Of a stretch of 6,528 nucleotides of DNA, positions 1-5,123 are shown one piece after another. Source of the DNA: Methanobacteriota archaeon (GTDB lineage Archaea; Halobacteriota; Methanocellia; Methanocellales; Methanocellaceae); the NCBI GenBank assembly GCA_023436075.1, contig JAEZKS010000233.1, positions 1 to 6,528 on the forward strand, read 5' to 3'. The notes below the pieces were generated by a model that saw nothing but the letters and a program-made list of their open reading frames with translations, ran no database searches and was not told the DNA's origin. Position 1 is the stretch's first letter. Each line of letters starts with the position of its first letter. The position numbers and the translations under genes were made by a program.

Positions 1-20
1 CAGGAGTACGTTTTTTAATA

Positions 21-52
21 AAGGAGTCCAGGAGATCCGGAGCCAAGGAGAC
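21..52 (+). repeat. Four-unit degenerate octamer repeat with GGAG core
   Basis: Four consecutive 8-base units (21-28, 29-36, 37-44, 45-52) each fit NNGGAGNN, so GGAG recurs exactly every 8 bases at 23, 31, 39 and 47. A fifth GGAG at 3-6 is out of register. The last unit includes CCAAGGAG, which also occurs in the foldback elements at 999-1244 and 4753-4848, so this may be an eroded relative of that repeat. No open reading frame starts just after it, so a translation role is not evident. Confidence 0.5.
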
Positions 53-326
53 GCTTAAACTGTTTCACGACTGTAAGAAACTGCGACCGCTGCGTGGCGC
101 AGCCTGCGCTCGCTGCGGCCTTAATAATCGCGCCCTGCGTTCCGCGACACATTGCACGGTAACGGCTGCGACGAGCAGATCAGGAAAAAGCCAGTCATAT
201 CGCCAATCCTAAAAATGCAGAAGAACCATTAGTAGCAGCTTTTCAGTGTCATACTCTTTGCACTCCATGGTCTCCGATTTTTCACAGGACCGGCAAGACT
301 ATCCTGTCAAAATTCCAACGGTAACC

Positions 327-331
327 GGGAG
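327..331 (+). promoter_or_regulatory. Ribosome binding site deciding the start of the DUF2164 gene
   Basis: GGGAG lies 7 bases before ATG 339 and is complementary to the archaeal 16S rRNA 3' end. The alternative GTG start at 246 has no comparable motif, so this site supports the shorter, 78-residue protein. Confidence 0.6.
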
Positions 332-338
332 CTGCGGA

Positions 339-575
339 ATGAAGCAGGACAATAAGATCAAAATTTCGAAAGAGAAAAGGGCCGAGATGGTCACCTTAAT
401 CAAGAGCTATTTCTTAACGGAAAGAGATGAAGAGATCGGCGACCTGGCCGCCGGCATACTCCTGGATTTCATTGTCGAAAAGCTGGCGCCAGAGTTCTAT
501 AACCAGGGAATTGATGACTCGTACAAGTTCATGCAAGACCGGCTGGAAGATTTACTGGCCATTGAAAAAAGATGA
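339..575 (+). CDS. DUF2164 family small protein, function unknown
   Basis: This encodes a 78-residue, charged, apparently soluble and helical protein. It matches my recollection of the DUF2164 family (COG5460): an N-terminal IKISKEKR segment, then a helix ending in YFLTERDEEIGDLAAGILLDF (roughly residues 22-42), then the FYNQGI signature followed by a final helix rich in Asp and Leu. The GDLAA...LLDF and FYNQGI blocks are the conserved hallmarks, and the length is about what the family usually has. No catalytic residues or membrane segments are seen, and no function is established for the family. The start at 339 is chosen for the GGGAG site 7 bases upstream; a GTG at 246 would add 31 unsupported residues. 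The gene stands alone, facing the minus-strand gene at 628-813. A T5 run at 637-641 might help stop transcription. The family assignment is fairly secure; the role is open. Confidence 0.8.
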   Translation: MKQDNKIKISKEKRAEMVTLIKSYFLTERDEEIGDLAAGILLDFIVEKLAPEFYNQGIDDSYKFMQDRLEDLLAIEKR

Positions 576-627
576 ACAATTTGCATTGTCGTATAGAATG
601 CGATGGCAACGATGAATACGCCGCTAC

Positions 628-813
628 TCAGGAAAATTTTTCTTCGAACTCGGAAAGCGTATACCTGTGAGACTTAGTTTTTCCGCTCCCCATGTCCGAG
701 ACATCCTTATCGAGAGCCCGGATAACGCCGATACGCTCATCCTCGCTCTCAGGCGTGCGCTCGACCCATCCGGCCTCTTTTAAATTCGCTTTGACGTTCT
801 TCCTCAGAGTCAT
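628..813 (-). CDS. Small hypothetical protein, possibly the C-terminal remnant of a larger gene
   Basis: From ATG 813 this encodes 61 charged residues (TTG at 819 would give 63). The N-terminal part, LRKNVKANLKEAGWVER followed by an acidic and Arg-containing stretch, resembles the recognition helix and wing of a winged-helix protein, and the C-terminus is RYTLSEFEEKF. Codon choice looks like that of a real archaeal gene. ATG 813 is preferred because AAGGCG lies 6 bases before it, and an AT-rich TATA-like element lies at about 848-857. Against an intact small gene, the same frame stays open upstream to 972 with protein-like codon use and no ATG, GTG or TTG before 819, ending at a TAA (973-975). 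That suggests a larger protein that lost its 5' end beside the foldback element. Both readings fit; I cannot assign a family or function. Confidence 0.45.
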   Translation of the reverse strand: MTLRKNVKANLKEAGWVERTPESEDERIGVIRALDKDVSDMGSGKTKSHRYTLSEFEEKFS

Positions 814-838
814 ATACAACGCCTTAACCTTAACAATG

Positions 839-858
839 AATTCCGGAATTATATAATT
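839..858 (-). promoter_or_regulatory. Two overlapping perfect palindromes with TATA-like core
   Basis: AATTCCGGAATT (839-850) and AATTATATAATT (847-858) are each perfect 12-bp palindromes that share one AATT. On the minus strand the second could be a TATA box placing transcription start near 825-830, just before ATG 813, and the first would then lie between TATA box and start, a common operator position. The stretch also lies inside the open frame that extends to 972, so it could instead be coding sequence of a truncated gene. Confidence 0.35.
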
Positions 859-998
859 TCGTATAAGCGGATAAAAAAGGGACAGGTAATCGTCGCCAGC
901 CCTGCCATAGCACGTCGTGCGCGTGTGACCGGGCTGCAGGGCCTTCTTGTTCAGGCGCGATAGTCGCCGGTCTTAAAAGTTGTTTATATGAATATCGT

Positions 999-1244
999 CT
1001 TGGCGTTCTTGGCGCTACCTGGCGTTCTTGGCGAGCTAAAACCACTCCTGCTTTTCTCTACGCTCAGCCTGAGCCCGGTCAGTATCGTAATTTATTGAGT
1101 GGGTATGCGCAGCATGTTAATTCTCGCCATGACTCCTTGCCCGTGTCAAGACAGCGACGTGAAGCATGGTCAGGGCAATGCGTAGAGGAAAAGGAGCGCG
1201 GTTTCATCTCGCCAAGAATCGCCAAGGAGCGCCAAGAACGCCAA
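999..1244. repeat. Foldback (long inverted repeat) element with CGCCAAGAACGCCAAG arms
   Basis: The left arm (999-1033) reads TCTTGGCGTTCTTGGCG, a short linker, then another TGGCGTTCTTGGCG. The right arm (1210-1244) is its near-exact inverse, differing by one inserted base and a few substitutions. The pairing continues inward more weakly: the segment at 1051-1064 matches the inverse of 1180-1193 except for one extra base, and similarity fades near 1080 and 1165. The whole could fold into an imperfect stem of about 70-80 bp with a loop of about 85 bases. It encodes nothing convincing; short open frames across it are low-complexity products of the repeat. No transposase or clear target duplication is seen. 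It could be a non-autonomous mobile element, a dispersed extragenic repeat, or a structured RNA source. It relates to the element at 4753-4848. Confidence 0.75.
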
Positions 1245-1314
1245 CGTTTTCCGTTATATCTGCATATGCCACAAGCCCATCAGCAGTTTATAAGGCCGCA
1301 GAGACGATTTTTAA

Positions 1315-2022
1315 TTATTGTTGTCGCGAATATAATATTGCGTTGCCAGTTTTTCCTGTTTGAGTAATGCAACCCATCGCCCGCAGGCAGTAGACCATTT
1401 TCCCGGCCAGCTTTCTATTAATACCAGTGGCCGCCGCCAGGTCCGCAACGGAAAACGGCTCGGCCAGCGTCACGGGGATAAATGCCTGCATGTCGGCCGG
1501 GGTATTGAAGACCCGCCTGTCCACCACCCGTAGCAGCTTGCGCTCCTCCGTCGCCCACCCCCGGCGCCTCCAGCCACGGACGCCGTCGAACCGGCGGACT
1601 TCTTCCTCTTCGATCAGCAGCAGCTCCAGCGAGAAGTTAGGGTTCCGGAGCAGTTTCGGGAGTCGGACAAGCTCGTAGAAAACGTCTTCGAACGTACCTC
1701 TGCGGGGCGATTTCCGGCGACTCACGGGAGCGGGTTCGCCGTCGGATAGGTTTAGCTTGGTGATCCATTTTGTCTGGGGTATCGGGTAGACCAGGCGCAC
1801 GGGGTGGTTGGTGGTGAGCTTTTCCAGTTTTCGTTTTATGGAGCTAAAATTTTTTGTTTCTATTTCGATGAGGAGGTCGCCACGGACGATGTCGATAACA
1901 GAGCCGTCTAAGGGTACCTCGAAGATGTCTCCGGGTTGTGAGTACCAGCGTTTTAAGGCGTCGTGAAGCGGTTTTTCGTTAAGTGTGCCTATTATCGACG
2001 ATCCCAAAATCGGCCTCTCCAT
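1315..2022 (-). CDS. Predicted PD-(D/E)XK nuclease-like protein with C-terminal winged helix
   Basis: This encodes a soluble 235-residue protein. Residues 12-81 have the order of a PD-(D/E)XK nuclease core: a helix with Glu16 (LNEKPLHDALKRWY), a strand ending in Asp44 (GSVIDIV), a strand carrying Glu53-x-Glu55-x-Lys57 (LLIEIETKN), and a helix followed by the strand VRLVYPI. Asp44, Glu55 and Lys57 would be the metal-binding and catalytic set. Residues 100-175 are strongly basic, with RRKSPRRG and a Trp/Arg-rich RGWRRRGW stretch. Residues 188-235 (EPFSVADLAAATGINRKLAGKM onward) form a helix-turn-helix and wing. Together this suggests a DNA-binding, possibly DNA-cutting or repair protein; no substrate can be named. 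There is no neighbour in an operon. The annotated start has a G-run directly abutting the ATG, and a GGAGAGG within the first codons could serve TTG at residue 6, so the start is uncertain by a few residues. The open frame is certain, the fold is inferred from motifs. Confidence 0.8.
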   Translation of the reverse strand: MERPILGSSIIGTLNEKPLHDALKRWYSQPGDIFEVPLDGSVIDIVRGDLLIEIETKNFSSIKRKLEKLTTNHPVRLVYPIPQTKWITKLNLSDGEPAPVSRRKSPRRGTFEDVFYELVRLPKLLRNPNFSLELLLIEEEEVRRFDGVRGWRRRGWATEERKLLRVVDRRVFNTPADMQAFIPVTLAEPFSVADLAAATGINRKLAGKMVYCLRAMGCITQTGKTGNAILYSRQQ

Positions 2023-2084
2023 CCCCTATCATACCGGATATTCAAATACCCTTTGAAGAAACATAGATATTGATAAATTAATAA

Positions 2085-2094
2085 CCATATAACT
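2085..2094 (-). promoter_or_regulatory. Possible TATA-box promoter of the nuclease-like gene
   Basis: On the minus strand AGTTATATGG lies about 63 bases before ATG 2022, which would place transcription start near 2060 and leave a leader of roughly 40 bases. A small dyad, TTCAAA-TACCC-TTTGAA (2041-2057), sits in that leader just after the predicted start and might be an operator or a small hairpin. The surrounding DNA is AT-rich, so chance matches are likely. Confidence 0.3.
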
Positions 2095-2186
2095 TCTTTT
2101 GCGTGATTATGCTTTTTAGATCGAGTGACAGATCGCCCGTAGGGTTACCATTTCCTCAGATAATTGTAATATTTTTGAAAATAATA

Positions 2187-2390
2187 TCAATTGTTCGGTT
2201 CATTTTCGCCATAAATTTTCTTTTCTATACTATCGAGTTGAGACTGAATCATGCTAATTTCACGTTGAATATTATAACGTGTTGTACCCGTACCGAGGAG
2301 ATTCTGCTGAGAAGTCATCTGTATTTGTAGGTTAAGATTCATTGCTTTTATTAATACAATCAATAGTTCGTCTGTGTACTCATTACTCAT
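2187..2390 (-). CDS. Small hypothetical helical protein, AT-rich, possibly leaderless
   Basis: This encodes 67 residues, with no signal peptide or membrane segment evident. The N-terminal half is an amphipathic helix (DELLIVLIKAMNLNLQIQM), then a short Gly/Thr break (LLGTGTT). A second helix (YNIQREISMIQSQLDSIEKK) has hydrophobic residues spaced as in a coiled coil, which suggests self-association or binding to a partner. I do not recognise the family. ATG 2388-2390 is the only start, because a stop lies in frame seven codons upstream (2409-2411). There is no ribosome binding site, but a TATA-like element sits about 20 bases before the ATG, as expected for a leaderless archaeal message. Codons are AT-rich, unlike metG and the downstream operon, which suggests a recently gained or orphan gene. 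An overlapping plus-strand frame (2103-2330) has no start signals and is judged a shadow. Whether it is expressed is uncertain. Confidence 0.45.
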   Translation of the reverse strand: MSNEYTDELLIVLIKAMNLNLQIQMTSQQNLLGTGTTRYNIQREISMIQSQLDSIEKKIYGENEPNN

Positions 2391-2405
2391 AGTGTAAGCA
2401 ATTTT

Positions 2406-2413
2406 TATTTAAA
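2406..2413 (-). promoter_or_regulatory. Possible TATA box for a leaderless message of the 67-residue gene
   Basis: On the minus strand TTTAAATA lies at 2413-2406, about 16-23 bases before the A of the ATG at 2390. With the usual archaeal spacing, transcription would begin at or within a few bases of the start codon, which fits the absence of a ribosome binding site. AT-rich context makes a chance match possible. Confidence 0.35.
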
Positions 2414-2607
2414 CAGCGTATAGTTTTCGATTTTAAACCCGATGCAATTACCTTCTATACGTAAACGTGATTATAAATATCAATCAGTGGAAATTCACAT
2501 GACTTAAATTCCTTTATGCAAAAAACTATAAGCCTTCCCGTTCACTTTTGTCCGTCGTAAAACGTTAATACCTGTAGAGCAATCTCAAATACACAGAGAA
2601 TAACGAT

Positions 2608-2623
2608 CGATTATAAATCGGAG
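2608..2623 (+). promoter_or_regulatory. Dyad and ribosome binding site before metG
   Basis: CGATT-ATA-AATCG (2608-2620) is a perfect dyad ending at the first G of GGAG (2620-2623), the likely ribosome binding site 8 bases before ATG 2632. The embedded TTATAAAT is too close to the start codon to act as the TATA box unless initiation occurs inside the gene. A small hairpin touching the ribosome binding site is another possibility, but the stem is only 5 bp. Confidence 0.4.
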
Positions 2624-2631
2624 ATTAAGAC

Positions 2632-4665
2632 ATGCAAGAGTTCCCAAGCGACAAACCGGTGCTGGTGACCTGCGGCCTGCCGTACGCAAACGGCCCTGCC
2701 CATATAGGCCACCTCAGAACGTATATCCCAGCCGACATGTTCGTGAGGACTCTGCGCAAGATGCGTCAGGAAACGGTCTTCGTCTGCGGCTCGGACACTC
2801 ACGGCACGCCGATCATTGTCAACGCCGAAGAGCACCACATGCCGCCGCAGGAGTTCATCAAGAAGTACCACCTCCTGTTCGCCGATGTATTCAAAAAGTT
2901 CAAGATCGACTTCAACAGATACGGCAGCACCGACGATCCGACAAACCACCACCGGACGCAGTCCATCGTGCTCGACCTGCAGAAGAACGGCTATGTGTAC
3001 CCCAAGACCATACCGGTCGCATACTGTAATACCTGCGCCAGGGGACTGCCGGACCGTTACGTCGAGGGCGTCTGTCCCTACTGCGGCCAGAACGCGAGGG
3101 GCGATGAGTGCGACCTCGGGTGCCAGCGGCACCTGGAGCCGGGAGAGATCCTGGACCCGCGGTGCAAGGTCTGCGGCACTAAAGCCGAGATCAAAGAGCA
3201 GGAGCATTTCTTCTTCAAGCTCTCTGAGTTCGGCGATTTCCTGCAGGGGTACCTGGACACGCTTCATGCCACGCCGAATGCAATCAACTACGCGATGGCC
3301 TGGGCCAAGGAGCTGAAGGACTGGTGCATCACCCGCAACCTGGAATGGGGCGTCAAGTACCCAGGCCACGAAGACCTTGTAGTCTACGTGTGGGTGGACG
3401 CGCCTATCGGCTACATTGCCTTTACGGAAGAGTACATGAACTCGATCGGCAAGGACTGGAAGACCATCTGGAAGGGTGACAGCCGCATCATCCATTTCAT
3501 CGGCGGCGACATCATCTACCACCATTGCATCTTCTGGCCGGCTATGCTCAAGGGCGCGGGCTACACGCTGCCCTGGGGCGTGGTGGCCTCAGGCATGATC
3601 AAGGTCAACGACAAGAAGTTCAGCAAGAGCCGTGGCTATATCGTATGGGTGGAGGACGACTATCTCGCCCATGGGTTCCACCCCGATCTGCTGCGGTACT
3701 ACATCATCAGCTACACGTCCCACACCAAGGACATCAACTTCTCCTGGAAGGAGTTCCAGACCAAGATCAACAAGGAGCTGGTCGGCAGCTTCGGCAACTT
3801 CGTGAACCGTGTCCTCACGTTCGTAGACTCTAAGGGCGTCGACATTCGTGGAACAGTCGACCCGGAAATCTCTGCCGCTATCAAAGTTGCGTCGGACACG
3901 ATGAAGACGGAGATCAGCAACTACGAGTTCAAGAAGATCAGCGATGCGATCATCACGCTCTCCGACGTGGGCAATACGTATTTCCAGAGCCATGAGCCGT
4001 GGAAGCTCATCAAGGAAGACCCGCGTGCCTGCGAGCACGTCCTGTTCAACTGCATGCAGATCGTCAAGGCGCTGGCGATCCTGTCAGAGCCGCTGGTGCC
4101 TGAAAAGGCCGCGGAAATCTGGGGCATGCTGGGCTATGAGCCCGCCGACGTGGCAGGTGTTAGTATCGACGAGGCAGTCGTCCCGTACGTCAACCAGCCC
4201 AGACCCAAGCCGAAGATTCTCTTCGCCAAGCTGGAGGACAAGAAGATCGCGGAGATGGAGAAGATCCTGAACGAGCGGGTCCGCATAGCCGAGGCAAAGC
4301 TGCATGGCAAGAAGGAGGAAGCGGAGCCAGAGCCGCAGATGGAACTGGTATCCATCGACGACTTCGCGAAGCTCGACCTCCGCGTCGGCAAGATCGTCTC
4401 CTGCGAGCGCGTGAAGGGCAGCAAGAAGCTGCTGAAGAGCATGATCGACCTGGGCGAGGACCAGCCTCGGCAGATCCTGTCGGGCGTCGCAGAGGTCTAC
4501 ACGCCTGAAGAGATGGTCGGCAAGACCGTCATTGTCATCGCAAACCTGAAGCCGGCGAAGATCATGGGCATCGAGTCGAACGGCATGGTTCTGGCCGCAG
4601 ACTCCAACGGCGCGACGCTGCTGGTGCCTGAGAAGCCGTCTGATCCGGGGACGAAAATTCATTAA
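2632..4665 (+). CDS. metG: Methionyl-tRNA synthetase
   Basis: MetG attaches methionine to initiator and elongator tRNA(Met) using ATP, in the cytoplasm. The 677-residue protein is complete. The class I catalytic domain shows the HIGH motif at 24-27 (PYANGPAHIGH) and the KMSKS-type loop as KFSKS at 329-333. Between them the connective insert has four Cys pairs (132/135, 148/151, 160/164, 178/181), as in archaeal enzymes with two zinc knuckles. The helical anticodon-binding domain (about 385-530) has Asn389 and Arg393 in NFVNR and Trp457 in HEPWK, which I equate with the CAU-anticodon-reading residues of the E. coli enzyme. A Lys/Glu-rich linker (about 540-570) leads to a Trbp111-like OB-fold tRNA-binding domain (574-677), which usually dimerises the enzyme. 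ATG 2632 is chosen for the GGAG 8 bases upstream and the standard KPVLVTCGLPYANG N-terminus. The gene appears monocistronic, ending at a T-tract terminator. Confidence 0.98.
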   Translation: MQEFPSDKPVLVTCGLPYANGPAHIGHLRTYIPADMFVRTLRKMRQETVFVCGSDTHGTPIIVNAEEHHMPPQEFIKKYHLLFADVFKKFKIDFNRYGSTDDPTNHHRTQSIVLDLQKNGYVYPKTIPVAYCNTCARGLPDRYVEGVCPYCGQNARGDECDLGCQRHLEPGEILDPRCKVCGTKAEIKEQEHFFFKLSEFGDFLQGYLDTLHATPNAINYAMAWAKELKDWCITRNLEWGVKYPGHEDLVVYVWVDAPIGYIAFTEEYMNSIGKDWKTIWKGDSRIIHFIGGDIIYHHCIFWPAMLKGAGYTLPWGVVASGMIKVNDKKFSKSRGYIVWVEDDYLAHGFHPDLLRYYIISYTSHTKDINFSWKEFQTKINKELVGSFGNFVNRVLTFVDSKGVDIRGTVDPEISAAIKVASDTMKTEISNYEFKKISDAIITLSDVGNTYFQSHEPWKLIKEDPRACEHVLFNCMQIVKALAILSEPLVPEKAAEIWGMLGYEPADVAGVSIDEAVVPYVNQPRPKPKILFAKLEDKKIAEMEKILNERVRIAEAKLHGKKEEAEPEPQMELVSIDDFAKLDLRVGKIVSCERVKGSKKLLKSMIDLGEDQPRQILSGVAEVYTPEEMVGKTVIVIANLKPAKIMGIESNGMVLAADSNGATLLVPEKPSDPGTKIH

Positions 4666-4678
4666 TTTTTTTTCTTTT
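4666..4678 (+). terminator. T-tract transcription terminator of metG
   Basis: Directly after the TAA stop comes T8-C-T4, the kind of uridine-rich tract at which archaeal RNA polymerase stops without needing a hairpin. It makes read-through from metG into the downstream salvage operon less likely. Confidence 0.7.
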
Positions 4679-4752
4679 CCCGGGTTAGCAGGTACTTTAA
4701 AAGGTGTTTTGGTAGTTTTGCCCTTGTTTAGGCTATGCGCAGTACTGGGAGG

Positions 4753-4848
4753 CCGCCAAGAACGCCAAGGAGCCAAGAACGCCAAGAACTATTAAATATA
4801 ATAGTTCTACGCATGCATTTTGTTAAAAAGTCTTGGCGTTCTTGGCGG
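4753..4848. repeat. Foldback repeat element with nested AT-rich hairpin
   Basis: CCGCCAAGAACGCCAAG (4753-4769) is exactly complementary to CTTGGCGTTCTTGGCGG (4832-4848), a perfect 17-bp stem. The left side carries a second, partial copy of the unit (CCAAGAACGCCAAGA, 4772-4786) with no right-arm partner. Inside the loop, 4785-4794 and 4799-4808 form a separate perfect 10-bp stem with an AATA loop. The arm sequence is the same family as the foldback at 999-1244, but the interior is much shorter and unrelated. The same unit appearing twice within a few kilobases suggests a dispersed repeat family. It encodes no protein, though short frames run through it. It lies between two transcription units, after the metG terminator. 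Confidence 0.8.
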
Positions 4849-5036
4849 TGTCCCCGTTCTGCGGGAGCCCGAAACAGGGTTGGGTATAGTAGCCATCCCC
4901 AGAAAATCCATCGCTCGTCTCTGCCCAGGCTCATAAAACGCGCGCGAGGCGTCGCCCGCCAGACTCTCTTGTTTAAACCGCCGTCCGACTCAGGAGATGC
5001 TCAGCTCCGCAACCGCCCGGTAAACTTAAAATAGTA
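4849..5036. other. GC-rich intergenic DNA with no recognised gene
   Basis: Frames cross this stretch on both strands (for example 4735-5034 plus, 4728-4934 minus), but they begin in the foldback repeat, are rich in Arg, Ser and Pro, and lack start signals, so I do not call them. No tRNA or known RNA motif is visible. Short possible stems occur, such as CCCG-TTCTG-CGGG near 4852-4864, but nothing that clearly forms a structured RNA. A degraded gene cannot be excluded. Confidence 0.4.
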
Positions 5037-5050
5037 GTTCACATGTGAAC
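5037..5050. promoter_or_regulatory. Perfect 14-bp palindrome, likely operator of the purine salvage operon
   Basis: GTTCACATGTGAAC is its own reverse complement over all 14 bases. It lies 73 bases before the TTG start of the phosphoribosyltransferase, between two TATA-like stretches (about 5024-5033 and 5061-5070). If the first is the TATA box the site would sit where a repressor blocks polymerase; if the second, it would sit just upstream, where an activator or TATA-binding interference could act. A dimeric helix-turn-helix regulator is the natural reader. No such regulator gene is adjacent. Confidence 0.5.
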
Positions 5051-5060
5051 CCAAAGTTTT

Positions 5061-5070
5061 TAGCTATAAT
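5061..5070 (+). promoter_or_regulatory. Possible TATA box of the salvage operon
   Basis: TAGCTATAAT follows a T5 run in AT-rich DNA and would place transcription start near 5092-5095, leaving a leader of about 30 bases before TTG 5124. An alternative TATA-like CTTAAAATA lies at 5025-5033, before the palindrome. The choice is not decidable from sequence alone. Confidence 0.3.
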
Positions 5071-5113
5071 ACTCACATAAAACTCAAAGCTCATGTTTTA
5101 GAAAATGCCGGAC

Positions 5114-5118
5114 GGTGG
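5114..5118 (+). promoter_or_regulatory. Ribosome binding site supporting a TTG start
   Basis: GGTGG lies 5 bases before TTG 5124. The nearby ATG at 5105 is in another frame and closes after 13 codons, so it cannot start the phosphoribosyltransferase. Confidence 0.5.
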
Positions 5119-5123
5119 TATAA

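Larger units (their letters stand above)
1..338. other. Non-coding region upstream of the DUF2164 gene
   Basis: I find no convincing gene here. The first 55 bases are rich in GGAG motifs (described separately). A GC-rich stretch around 85-120 includes a small hairpin, GCGCA-GCC-TGCGC. An open frame begins at GTG 246 and runs into the DUF2164 gene, but its 31 extra residues have no ribosome binding site and are not part of the family's usual length. There is no obvious TATA element close to 339, so the promoter of the downstream gene is not identified. An upstream gene ending before position 1 cannot be excluded. Confidence 0.5.
2391..2631. promoter_or_regulatory. AT-rich divergent control region between the 67-residue gene and metG
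   Basis: No gene is seen. A perfect 7-bp inverted repeat, CGTATAG (2417-2423) and CTATACG (2455-2461), is separated by 31 bases. TATA-like candidates for metG include TTATAAATAT (2471-2480) and AACTATAA (2524-2531), and I cannot choose between them. TTCACATG (2494-2501) matches eight bases of the 14-bp palindrome at 5037-5050, and GTTCAC recurs at 2540-2545; these may be half-sites of a shared regulator or chance. Confidence 0.35.

Noticed and set aside
246..338. N-terminal extension of the DUF2164 protein from GTG 246
   Set aside because: It has no ribosome binding site, its residues are not part of the family, and a good GGGAG site serves ATG 339.
830..1045. 71-residue minus-strand frame crossing the left foldback arm
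   Set aside because: Its N-terminus is translated repeat, and the other minus-strand frame in the same place looks far more like protein.
999..1244. CRISPR array
   Set aside because: The repeat units are adjacent or inverted rather than direct and evenly spaced, and no cas gene is present.
1095..1367. Plus-strand frames over the right foldback arm (also 1166-1363)
   Set aside because: Low-complexity repeat translation, overlapping the end of the better-supported minus-strand nuclease-like gene.
2103..2330. 75-residue hydrophobic plus-strand frame resembling a membrane protein
   Set aside because: It is antisense to the 67-residue gene; hydrophobic frames arise readily from AT-rich DNA, and no start signal is present.
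2611..3525. 304-residue minus-strand frame opposite metG
   Set aside because: A shadow frame produced by the GC-rich codons of the certain metG gene; its residues are dominated by Val, Ala, Leu, Asp and Arg.
4849..5036. tRNA or other stable RNA gene
   Set aside because: No T-loop GTTCNANNC motif or cloverleaf-compatible stems were found.
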